In this document: positions 55,253 to 64,000 of the stretch, piece after piece
Numbering within the stretch: the first letter of the stretch is position 1
Layout: each line of letters begins with the position of its first letter
NCBI RefSeq assembly: GCF_052324685.1
Contig: NC_135211.1
Coordinates: forward strand, 51,535,682-51,599,681
DNA: 64,000 nt
Reading direction: 5' to 3'
Source of the DNA: Brachyhypopomus gauderio
Taxonomy: Eukaryota; Chordata; Actinopteri; Gymnotiformes; Hypopomidae
Notes under the pieces: model-generated
Told to the model about the DNA's origin: nothing
Database searches by the model: none
Seen by the model: only the letters and a program-made list of their open reading frames with translations
Made by a program: the position numbers and the translations under genes

Positions 55253-56470
55253 TCATTTCTCAGCTTTTGCGTAGAGGTGATGCTGCCGTAAGCGGGTTAG
55301 TACAGCGGAGACGTGCCGGACGTGGTCGGCCTCTGACGAGGAATATATAAGAATGTCATCTATGTAAACAATGACGTACTGTCCTATCATGTCTCGGAAT
55401 ATCTCATCCATAAACGCCTGGAAGACTGAGGGGCTGTTAGCTAATCCATACGGCATGACGAGATACTCATAATGACCTCGAGCAGTGACAAAAGCAGTTT
55501 TCCACTCGTCCCCCTCTCGAATGCGAACGAGATTGTAAGCACTTCGCAAGTCCAACTTCGTAAAGATGCATGCTCCTCTAAGACGCTCCTGTGAAGCGGA
55601 GATGAACGGAAGGGGATAAACGAATTTGGACGTGACGGCGTTGAGTGCGCGATAGTCAATACAAGGACGCAGTCCTCCCCCTTTCTTCTCCACAAAGAAG
55701 AACCCCGCCGCTACGGGTGATGTGGACGGACGAATGAAACCTTTTTGGAGGGCCTCGTCGACGTACTGTTCCATAGCTGCATCCTCAGGACGGGACAAAG
55801 GGTAAGGCTTAGTACGACGCGGAAGCGGCGACCCGGGCAGCAGCTCAATCACACAATCCCATGGTCTATGTGGTGGCAGATGACTGGCATTGTCCTTACT
55901 GAAGACGTCGGCATACTCCTGATATTGCATGGGATAGGCGGTTTCGAGAGGAGAGTCGGGACTTTCTATAGACGTGGATCGGAGAGGTAAGTGCATACAA
56001 CCCCCGAGACATTGAGAACCCCATTTCGTGATTTCTCTAGCTTTCCAGGAAACAGTGGGGTCGTGCAATGACAGCCAAGGAAACCCAAGGACTACCGGAT
56101 CGCGGGGTGACGGCAGGAGAAAGAACTGGATATGTTCGGTATGGAACAGCCCCACCTGGAGTACAACAGGTACAGTACACTGAGTAATAAGCCCTTCACC
56201 AATAGGCTGGCCGTTAACACGCAACGGAGGACTGACAGATGTCGTGGGGATGTGCAACCGGTGCGCCAGGTCAACGTCAATGATGTTTCCTGCAGCCCCC
56301 GAGTCTAACAGTGCAGAAAGGTTAGTGGATATGCCTCCCCACGTGACTTGTACAGGCAAGTTAAGCTGGTTCTTACGGTTCAAACAAAACACTGGGTTGC
56401 TTACTCGTTTGTTCGTGCCGTCTTCCCCAGCGCGAGTAGGGCGAACAGGGCAGCGATCGCGGAAGTGACC
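55253..56470 (-). CDS. gypsy pol, first part: protease and RT
   Basis: Open from the end of the gag TGA. After the rest of the zinc knuckle come an aspartic protease site (LLDSGAAGN near 56300) and RT from about 55830, with [43 protein letters not shown] and the catalytic YIDD (55367-55356). A TGA at 55255-55253 ends this part just after LYAKAEK. The same frame continues beyond it. Separation into two pieces removes RNase H and integrase from the RT. Confidence 0.9.
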   Translation of the reverse strand, partial: GHFRDRCPVRPTRAGEDGTNKRVSNPVFCLNRKNQLNLPVQVTWGGISTNLSALLDSGAAGNIIDVDLAHRLHIPTTSVSPPLRVNGQPIGEGLITQCTVPVVLQVGLFHTEHIQFFLLPSPRDPVVLGFPWLSLHDPTVSWKAREITKWGSQCLGGCMHLPLRSTSIESPDSPLETAYPMQYQEYADVFSKDNASHLPPHRPWDCVIELLPGSPLPRRTKPYPLSRPEDAAMEQYVDEALQKGFIRPSTSPVAAGFFFVEKKGGGLRPCIDYRALNAVTSKFVYPLPFISASQERLRGACIFTKLDLRSAYNLVRIREGDEWKTAFVTARGHYEYLVMPYGLANSPSVFQAFMDEIFRDMIGQYVIVYIDDILIYSSSEADHVRHVSAVLTRLRQHHLYAKAEK

Positions 56471-57376
56471 TCACTCACCGCAGTACAGGCACAAGCCCTC
56501 TCGCAGACGCCGAGACCTCTCGTGTAGAGACAGGGGTGTTCTGCCCAGTTGCATGGGTTCTGCACCTTCACGTGTAGTGTCAGACGTCGGTTGATTCGGG
56601 CGACTCGAAGCAGCGAAGGCAGGACCTCTCCCTGATGTTGGACGGCGGGTGAGCAGCAGCTTGTCTACGTTGACAGCGGTTTGGATGAACTCCGACAGCG
56701 ATTTTCCTTCACCCCGGCAGGCGAGCTCTACCTGAAGGTCTTGTCTTAGCCCTCTACGGAACACTGTCGTCAAGGCGGGTTCGCTCCATCCGCTACCGGC
56801 AGCCAAGGTACGGAACTCTCGTGCGTAATCGGCTGCACTGCGTTGTCCTTGGTGTATCTCACATAACATAGTGCCCACGTCTCTTCCTGCAGCTGGGTGA
56901 TCAAACACGGACTTAAATAGCATGGAGAACTGAGCTTCGGATTCGAGTGCCGGGTCTTTACTATTCCACAGTGCAGTACCCCAGGCACCAGCTTCCCCGG
57001 TAAGGTGCGTCAGGACGAAGTGGATTTTTTGTTTCTCCGTTTGGAACTGGACTGGGTGATAGTCGAAGTACATGGAACACTGCATGAGAAAGTTCTGACA
57101 CCGCTCTGGAGAACCGTCGTACCGCTCCGGCACTGCAACAGGAATACAAGGAGGAAAACCAGGAGGAGCGACGGCGGCAGCAGCCTGGTGTTGAGAAGCC
57201 TGCTGTTGGAATACCTGCTGCTGTATCGCCTGGTGTTGTGCCACCTGTTGTTGGGCCGTCTGCAGCTGCGCGGCTTGAGCTTGCATGGTCTCCGTGAGTC
57301 GTCGGACGTCTTCCTGGAGCGCGGCGATGGTGTTCTCTTGTTGGGCCAGGAGTGCAGGTAAGTCCGCTGGATCCAT
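56471..57376 (-). CDS. gag-like ORF of the gypsy element, ends at a TGA inside the zinc knuckle
   Basis: The 301-residue frame starts 19 bp inside the 5' LTR border with MDPADLPALLAQQE. A coiled-coil, Gln-rich segment covers residues about 10-70. The capsid-like region includes CSMYFDYHPVQFQTEKQKIHF and AREFRTLAAGSGWSE. The C-terminus has the first half of a CCHC zinc knuckle (CLYCGE), where a TGA at 56473-56471 stops it. The His and last Cys of the knuckle follow in the same frame. Role: particle formation and RNA binding. Confidence 0.9.
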   Translation of the reverse strand: MDPADLPALLAQQENTIAALQEDVRRLTETMQAQAAQLQTAQQQVAQHQAIQQQVFQQQASQHQAAAAVAPPGFPPCIPVAVPERYDGSPERCQNFLMQCSMYFDYHPVQFQTEKQKIHFVLTHLTGEAGAWGTALWNSKDPALESEAQFSMLFKSVFDHPAAGRDVGTMLCEIHQGQRSAADYAREFRTLAAGSGWSEPALTTVFRRGLRQDLQVELACRGEGKSLSEFIQTAVNVDKLLLTRRPTSGRGPAFAASSRPNQPTSDTTREGAEPMQLGRTPLSLHERSRRLREGLCLYCGE

Positions 57377-57806
57377 TAAACTGGCGAAGTATTATTTAAC
57401 GTTTCAGCCAGGAAGACACGGATCCAAATGCGGATTACTGATGTTTTTATTTCTTGAGTGAATACGGAGTACTCGCACAGGTGAATAACTCCGTGTGGTG
57501 TGTGCAGTGTGTGAGTGCGGTTGTCGTGGTCAGGACGGTCCGAGTTCACGCCGGGTAGACAGATGGCCGGAGGTACAAAGGGGCTAGGCTGGAGACGAGG
57601 TCTGGAACGAGAGCAGAGGTCAAAACACAGGAGAGCAATCAGGAGATAACGCTTGGTAGATGGCATGCCAACAATACTTCGCAACCCGGAAGATAGAGGA
57701 GGAAGCTTATATAGCGTGAAAGGGGAGGGGCGATGAGCGGCAGGTGAAACGCATCTCAGGGCGATCATGTGCTGTTCCTGACAATATGTATAAATATTTA
57801 ACTTAA

Positions 57807-58154
57807 CACTAGAGCTCCTGAGAATTCAGGATTCTCAGGACATCACCCCTCCTTCTCCTTCTTGCCAACAATTAGCAAAGCCAAACATCACCCTTTATTA
57901 TGTTAATTCACAGAGCAAGACTGAGGCAGCAGCCTCACCCAGAAAGTCTCTGCACCCAGAAGTCAAACAGATCACAGATCACAAACAAGCAGAAACACAA
58001 ATGCTTCTATCAAATGCTTCTAACACAAATATAGATAGATAGATAGATAGATAGAGAGGTAGTATAAGAAATGTACAAAGAGCAAGATTCAAGCCTGCTG
58101 TTTAGATCACAAACAAGCAGAAACACAAATGCTTCTATCAAATGCTTCTAACAC

Positions 58155-58201
<47 letters not shown>

Positions 58202-58304
58202 GAGGTAGTATAAGAAATGTACAAAGAGCAAGATTCAAGCCTGCTGTTTAGATCACAAACAAGCAGAAACACAAATGCTTCTATCAAATGCTTCTAACAC
58301 AAAT

Positions 58305-58360
<56 letters not shown>

Positions 58361-58464
58361 GTAGTATAAGAAATGTAGCTACAAAGAGCAAGATTCAAGC
58401 CTGCTGTTTAGATCACAAACAAGCAGAAACACAAATGCTTCTATCAAATGCTTCTAACACAAAT

Positions 58465-58496
<32 letters not shown>

Positions 58497-58600
58497 GTAG
58501 TATAAGAAATGTAGCTACAAAGAGCAAGATTCAAGCCTGCTGTTTAGATCACAAACAAGCAGAAACACAAATGCTTCTATCAAATGCTTCTAACACAAAT

Positions 58601-58637
<37 letters not shown>

Positions 58638-58736
58638 GAGGTAGTATAAGAAGTGTACAAAGAGCAAGATTCAAGCCTGCTGTTTAGATCACAAACAAGC
58701 AGAAACACAAATGCTTCTATCAAATGCTTCTAACAC

Positions 58737-58801
<65 letters not shown>

Positions 58802-59426
58802 GAGCACATGAATTTGTTTTCCTGTCTTTTCCTCTCCTTTTCCAGCCTGCTGTTTAGATCACAACATTTATCAGTGATGCAACGCGACCATGCTAATTTT
58901 CGCTAGCAATGATATGGGATTTCCTATATAACATTAGCATCAAGCTAATTGCGCCATATAATTTCTTAGCTTTTCAAACGCGAATTCAAATGCAGAAACA
59001 GAAAGTGTTTGATTACAACAAATATTATATAGTATAGTATATGAAATATACAAAGAGCAAGATTCAAACAATTTTATTTATTTTTATTGTTTGACGGGAC
59101 TCATTGACGGGAGAGTCGTCTCTACGTGCGATTGAATTGTAACTTTTGAAACACGAGTCTACAAATTTTCTGCCGTTTGTTGTAGTATCGGTAACATACA
59201 GTCTGCTTGTAACTTCAACATTTTCGTGAAGTATCACGTTTGGTGTTTTGGTCATATGAGCTTGGGGGTGAGCCAGCTTGTGCTTTGGCAGGCGTATGAG
59301 CTTGGGGTGAGCCGCTTCCACCGCATTACCAAGACAATGGGCGTTAATCCCTTCACAGCAGGGGAGTGGGCTACATGGACCCTACCAAGCCCTGTGAAAT
59401 TTTTCGCTTCTCTAGGAGCTCTAGTG
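57807..59426. mobile_element. piggyBac-type element carrying GATA-rich repeats
   Basis: The left end CACTAGAGCTCCTGAGA follows TTAA (57803-57806). The right end reversed reads CACTAGAGCTCCTAGAGAAG, followed by TTTTAA (two extra T). The first five bases and TTAA preference match the element at 16294. A subterminal palindrome CCTGAGAAT/ATTCTCAGG lies at the left end. The interior holds a higher-order repeat and one 85-codon minus-strand frame (59321-59064) that I do not recognise. Probably non-autonomous. Confidence 0.7.
57960..58830 (+). repeat. Higher-order repeat with embedded (GATA)n arrays
   Basis: Six to seven units of about 110-150 bp share AGCAAGATTCAAGCCTGCTG and AAATGCTTCTATCAAATGCT. 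Each unit ends in a GATA run of variable length (from about 5 to 17 repeats). Unit bodies are nearly identical, so the expansion is recent. Confidence 0.92.
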
Positions 59427-59432
59427 TTTTAA

Positions 59433-60032
59433 TTATGTTTAACATGCTGGGAAATATTGAAATGAACCTTGAAAGTGACGTACAAGTGCTTGAATTCCAC
59501 CTTATAAAGGTGTTTGAACCCTGAAAACGTGACTTTGTTCATTGCGCTGAAGCGCGGCGCGCGTGAAGTTACAAAATTCGAGAGGTGCACGACCTCGCGA
59601 ACCGACAGCGCGCAAGACACACGCGGAGCCACAGCGATTACATCATTTTCACCGCCCGGACCCTCGCGCCGCTCGCGAAGCGTCAACCAGGCAGGCTTAA
59701 GTTGTTGAGCGGGGGGGGGAGGGGGTGGCGAACGTAAGTTGTTGAGCGGGGGTGGCAAACGTAACACTCGTGACGGAGTGTTTTTTCAATAGCCCTGAAA
59801 TAAATGCTACGGTTTTGTTTTGGTCCGTATCCAGTTAATCAGGAATGAGATTGGGTCCGGACAGGACTGCGTTCGGGTCCGGATCCGGACCACGGTCCGC
59901 CAGTTGAGTACCCCTGCCATAGACATTGCATTACAGTGCCTACACTTAAAAAAAAAATTAACATGTGACTCTATGAGAGCACTCGAGGCGATTTCCAGTT
60001 AGACTCAAATTGCCCCAAAATGGGTGGTACTA
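59433..60032. other. Intergenic with a dispersed GC-rich block
   Basis: The block 59466-59690 (GTGCACGACCTCGCGAACCG region) is related to 30590-30880 inside the hAT element. Two copies of TAAGTTGTTGAGCGGGGG lie at 59697-59762 and resemble parts of the element at 60041. No gene. Confidence 0.45.
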
Positions 60033-60040
60033 CAAGAACT

Positions 60041-60247
60041 CAGGGCCGGCGCCACGGGGGGGCGAAAGGCGAGGTGTCCGCCCCCTCAATGTAAATAATA
60101 AGACCCATTTATTTTACAGCAATCGCTACATGGCGCCCCCTCGGCCACTCAACAATCGTTACACGCCACCCCCGCTCAACAACTTACATTCGCCACCCTG
60201 AAATTTTCTGACGCCCCCTCACTGTATATGTTCTGGCACCGGCCCTG
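60041..60247. mobile_element. hAT-type miniature element
   Basis: The ends CAGGGCCGGCGCC and GGCACCGGCCCTG are inverted repeats. The flanks CAAGAACT and CAAGGACT match at seven of eight bases. 207 bp, non-coding. Confidence 0.8.
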
Positions 60248-60426
60248 CAAGGACTGCATGTCAACGCTGATTGTACAACGGCATTCAGAGGCAAGAGACG
60301 CTGTCCAGAACAGACATGGCTAATTAAATACCGTGATAGAATGTGTGAGAAAAAAAAAACTTCCTATTCATCCTTTCGTGGTGCATCACCCAATCGCCCT
60401 AATGAACAAACCGCCCATGATGGAAT

Positions 60427-60584
60427 CATGTAACCAAATGTATTGATTATGAACAATGAGCGATAAGTCTAAAGCTACTGTGTTTGTACAAGATTGTAAA
60501 AGTGTAAAGCGTGATTACACTAAGGATAAAGACAAAAAGACCTTGGTATAAAGATGGACAGATAAAAAAGACTAAACCATATTT
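60427..60584 (+). other. Intron 1 remnant of gene C
   Basis: From ATGTAACCAAATG to AAAGACTAAACCATATTT this matches gene B 15335-15472. Upstream of 60427 the match ends abruptly without an exon 1. Confidence 0.75.
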
Positions 60585-60591
60585 TTATGTT

Positions 60592-61761
60592 ATCCTACAT
60601 CATTACAAAAGGCTTGTTTGCCTTCAATCATCTCCATCATAATTAGATTTATTCACGCTTCCTTGATCACTAGTATAGTTCCGCCTTCACTGAAAGTTGC
60701 AGTAATCCGACCTACTCTCAAAAAACCTGGTTTAGACCCCTCTGACTTAAATAACTACCGACCAATCTCAAATTTGCCATTCATCTCCAAAATCATTGAA
60801 AAGGTAGTTGCAGCTCAACTCGTTTTACCTTCATAAAAATGATCTTTTTGAAAGGTTCCAATCTGGGTTCCGTTGTAAGCACAGTACAGAAACTGCATTA
60901 ATCAAGGTAACCAATGACCTCCTGAGAGCAGCTGACTCTGGCTAACTTTCTATTCTTATTCTCCTCGACCTCACTGCTGCCTTTGATACCATATCTCATC
61001 GGCTTCTCATGGATCGCCTGGCTAGCATTGGGGTCAGAGGTACAGTGTATAAATGGTTTGCCTCCTACCTTGCAAACAGGACACAGTTTGTTCAGATCCA
61101 GAACCACAGGTCATACTGCTCAACAGTCTGTAGTGGAGTCCCACAGGGTTCAGTATTGGGACCGCTCCTGTTTAACATATACCTTCTACCACTTGGCAAT
61201 ATTTTCCATCATTATGGTATTCATTTCCATTGTTACGCTGATGATACACAGCTTTATGTATCCACTAATCCTAATTCCACTACTCTCCCAAATAATCTAG
61301 TTGCCTGTCTCTGTGATGTGCACATATGGATGACAAATAATTACTTGAAACACAATAGCAAGAAAACTGAGATACTTCTTATTGGATCCAAAGCTTCACT
61401 CTCAAAAAATACCATTAACTCACTTTCTATTGCTGAGGATGTTGTACCTGTTTCCACTCATGTTACAAATCTTGGTGTGATTTTGGACAGCACACTCTCT
61501 TTTTCCACTCACATAAACAATATCTCCCGGATTGCTTTTTTCCACTTGAGAAACATCTCCAGATTAAGGCCCATCCTATCTCAACACTCTACAGAAATAC
61601 TAATCAATACATTTTAACAAATGTAACTTTATCTCTGTTGTTGTGTTAGAATTTTAATATTCATTGTATGTTTTAATTTTGTTTTAATTTTTGTAAGGTG
61701 ACCTTGAGTGCCATGAAAGGCGCCAAACAAATAAAATGTATTATTATTATTATTATTATTA
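60592..61761 (+). mobile_element. 5'-truncated L2-type LINE in intron 1 of gene C
   Basis: TTATGTT flanks both sides (60585-60591, 61762-61768). Gene B shows the uninterrupted intron at about 15470. RT blocks are SDLNNYRPISNLPFISKI, LLDLTAAFDTISHRLL-type (near 60960-61010), CSGVPQGSVLGPLLFNIY and CYADDTQLY. A frameshift near 60830 separates the first blocks, and a stop (SG-stop) lies near 60942. The end is a 3' UTR with GTGCCATGAAAGGCGCC and (ATT)n. Confidence 0.88.
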
Positions 61762-61783
61762 TTATGTTGATTTCTCACTATAG

Positions 61784-64000
61784 GAGGAGACACAGCAGGG
61801 AGCAGATGTTCCAGACTGACTGCAGTGTGTCTGTGGATGCTGTGTGTTCTCCTGCTGACTGTCATCATAGTGATGTGGTTAACTGTCAAGTTACCTGCAG
61901 AGAGAGAGCTAGACCAGACACAGACTAGATACAACAACCTGACTGTAGTGAGAGACCAGCTACAGATCAGAAACTATAACCTGACTAAAGTGAGAGACCA
62001 GTTACAGACCAGTTACACCAACTTGACAATAGAGAGACATACATTACAGACCAGTTACACCAACCTGACTATAGAGAGAGACCAGTTACAGACCAGTTAC
62101 ACCAACCTGACTAGAGAGAGACCAGTTACAGACCAGTTACACCAACCTGACTATAGAGAGAGACCAGTTACAGACCAGTTACACCAACCTGACTATAGAG
62201 AGAGACCAGATACAGACCAGTTACACCAACATGACTATAGAGAGAGACCAGTTACAGACCAGTTACAACAACCTGATTGTAGAGAGAGATCAGTTACAGA
62301 CCAGTTACAATAACGTGACTAAAGAGAGAGACCAGTTACAGACCAGTTACACCAACTTGACAATAGAGAGAGATACATTACAGACCAGTTACACCAACCT
62401 GACTATAGAGACCAGTTACAGACCAGTTACACCAACCTGACTATAGAGAGAGACCAGTTACAGACCAGTTACAACAACCTGATTGTAGAGAGAGATCAGT
62501 TACAGACCAGTTACAATAACCTGACTAAAGAGAGAGACCAGTTACAGACCAGTTACACCAACTTGACAATAGAGAGAGATACATTACAGACCAGTTACAC
62601 CAACCTGTCTACAGAGAGAGACCAGTTACAGACCAGTTACACCAACATGATTGTAGAGAGAGATCAGTTACAGACCAGTTACACCAACTTGACTGTAGAG
62701 AGAGACCAGTTACTGAGATTTCTGTACTGCACAGAAGACTTTCAGTACTGGGTAAGTGAATAAATATGATCTACAGGGATCCTGCACAATGAATACATCT
62801 TACAGTTGCAAAATAATCTACACGTCACAATCTTTGTTCAGCCTAAGCTGTTATGAAAAAGTTTTTATACACTTTGTGACTCTTATTAAAATCAATGGTG
62901 CATTATGTTCACCTTAAAACTGTAAAGAAAGAAATTAGCCTAAAGAACAGGAACAACTTGAACGAACTATAAAGTTCCCTTTAAATAAATGTAGCATAAC
63001 ATAAATAAAGAAATGACAATGCAGTGGAAATTCAGACCATTGTTGACGGGTCAAAAATATGTCAGGAAACAGAAGCCCTCATAACACTGATTTTCTATGA
63101 TTTAGTATATTTATGTATGTGTTTCTTTTTGTGGAAATGCAATGCACAAGGTTGGAATTATTTCAACTCCAGTCTTTACTACATCTCTACTGAAGAGAAG
63201 TCCTGGAGTGAGTGCAGACAGTTCTGCAGAGAGAGAGGAGCAGACCTGGTGATCATCAACAGCAGAGAGGAACAGGTGAGAGAGGGAGAGTCCATGTGAG
63301 GGAGAACAGTTATACTTCTACTGCCTTTTCTTATGTAGGAACTATGTTTGCAGAAATTTATGTTTGAAATGGTGAAAAACACTCGTGCTTGGATCGGTCT
63401 GACTGATATAGATACAGAGGGCAACTGGAAATGGGTGGATGGCTCTAGTCCTCCAAACACTGGGTAAGAAAATCAGTGTAAAATAACACACACTCAGGGG
63501 CGATTTTAGGATCTGGTCTTTAGGGGTGCCCAGCCCCCAGTGCTCACAGAGGCACAATACCAAAGTATTGCGCAGGTGCAGAGCAAGGTTTTTGCATAAT
63601 ATAATATTTTAAAAATGTGTTGAGCCAGGGGGTGCTGAGCAACTTCACGGTGGTGCTCTAGCACCACTAAAAATACCCTAGCCTCACCCCTGCACACACT
63701 CATTAAACTTATAAAATCAACCTAAAAGTGCAACATGATTTTCATTATTTTTTTCTTTTCTTATATGAACTATTAACTGAGAGTAGAAGCCTATAAATAT
63801 TTGAATGTATTACTATTCTAATTTGTCATAAGATAGTACATAGTTTATAAGATCTGTGGTGGCAGTTGTACATTTGTAAAAACTTGTATGACCCAATAAG
63901 AGTAAAATGACATAGTTAAGCTGATGTTAGGGGGTGTGGTTAATATTGAAATAGTTAGGCTGATGTTAAGATTTTTGGTAAAAAATTTGGTTCTCAGAAC
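61784..64000 (+). pseudogene. Gene C: CD209/CLEC4-like lectin, exons 2-4, frame broken; exon 5 outside window
   Basis: Exons are 61784-62751, 63151-63275 and 63339-63463, with the same borders as gene B. Exon 2 encodes the membrane segment ([15 protein letters not shown]) and more than 20 neck units of the [14 protein letters not shown] type. Three indels disturb it: a 2-bp loss at about 62113, a 4-bp loss at about 62411, and a net 4-bp loss near 62720 relative to gene B. The first two leave a shifted stretch with a TAA at 62311-62313. The third gives phase 0 at the donor, so exon 3 is read out of frame. Exon 3 ([19 protein letters not shown]) and exon 4 (WIGLTDIDTEGNWKWVDG) are themselves intact. 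No exon 1 lies directly upstream. Assembly error in the repeat is an alternative. Confidence 0.78.
63495..63692. mobile_element. hAT-type miniature element in intron 4 of gene C, TSD CACACACT
   Basis: The ends CAGGGGCGATTTTAGGAT and (reversed) CAGGGGTGAGGCTAGGGT are inverted repeats. CACACACT is exact on both sides (63487-63494, 63693-63700). Gene B has the single, empty site (GACACACACTCATTAAAC at 19291). 198 bp, non-coding. Confidence 0.92.

Larger units (their letters stand above)
52657..57783 (-). mobile_element. Ty3/gypsy chromovirus-type retrotransposon, nearly complete, TSD ATATG
   Basis: LTRs of 389 bp lie at 52657-53045 and 57395-57783 with about five differences. They begin TGTAACGTTTC (TTTAACG in the internal copy) and end GTTCCTGACA. 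ATATG is exact on both sides (52652-52656, 57784-57788). On the minus strand a tract GGAGGGGGGG precedes the left LTR, so the right LTR is 5'. The order is gag, protease, RT, RNase H, integrase, chromodomain in one frame interrupted by two TGA codons. The insertion is young and the element would be autonomous in design. It separates gene C from the orphan promoter. Confidence 0.95.

Noticed and set aside
59064..59321. 85-codon minus-strand frame in the piggyBac-type element as a gene
   Set aside because: No recognisable domain, splice signal or promoter; may be a transposase remnant but cannot be supported.

Overview
The window is vertebrate nuclear DNA, most likely from a teleost fish and plausibly an otophysan (characin, catfish or electric-fish relative). 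The reasons are spliced genes with canonical GT-AG introns, very dense and varied mobile elements (LINEs, tRNA-derived SINEs, Ty3/gypsy and small non-autonomous LTR elements, hAT and piggyBac-type elements), many microsatellites, and a cluster of CD209/CLEC4-like type II C-type lectin receptor genes. The taxon is an inference; nothing here names a species.

Lectin genes. Every recognisable host gene belongs to one family with a fixed five-exon plan: exon 1 cytoplasmic tail (ends phase 1), exon 2 membrane segment plus coiled-coil neck (phase 1), exon 3 first part of the lectin domain (125 nt, phase 0), exon 4 (phase 2), exon 5 end of the domain. Gene A (985-2317, minus) has exons 1-3 here and runs off the left edge. 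Gene B (14997-19912, plus) is complete and open, 365 residues, with a neck of nine 14-residue N-glycosylation-bearing repeats. Gene D (exons 2-5 at 27212-28905, minus; best exon 1 at 39872-40007) is open but short-necked. Gene C (61784-64000, plus) is cut by the right edge and carries frame-breaking indels. Loose pieces are a frameshifted exon 1 (37318-37551), a dead exon 1 (41385-41533), an orphan promoter copy (51961-52110) and three copies of an upstream segment (2.3-3.15 kb; 8.08-9.19 kb inverted; 37.8-39.2 kb). The cluster has therefore grown by duplication, inversion and decay.

Mobile elements occupy most of the rest. There are LTR elements with intact target duplications at 3567-5402 (non-autonomous, acidic-repeat ORF), 20443-22605 (non-autonomous, paired hairpin modules) and 52657-57783 (Ty3/gypsy chromovirus with gag, protease, RT, RNase H, integrase and chromodomain, broken by two in-frame TGA codons). 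Solo LTRs lie at 6520, 32932, 44578, 47420, 49699 and 50405. LINEs lie at 5408-6075, 9655-12960, 34738-36528 and 60592-61761. piggyBac-type elements lie at 16294-18825 (inside an intron of gene B, with the empty site preserved in gene C) and 57807-59426. hAT-type elements with 8-bp duplications lie at 29416, 41038, 48500, 60041 (7 of 8 bases matching) and 63495.

How the parts relate. The lectin genes probably encode surface glycan receptors of immune cells, with different tail motifs (YxN in A and D, none in B) and different neck lengths. Repeat expansion acts on them directly: a 23-bp minisatellite next to gene A is built from its own 5' splice junction, and the neck repeats of gene C have suffered frame-changing indels. 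No CRISPR array, rRNA or free-standing tRNA gene was seen.
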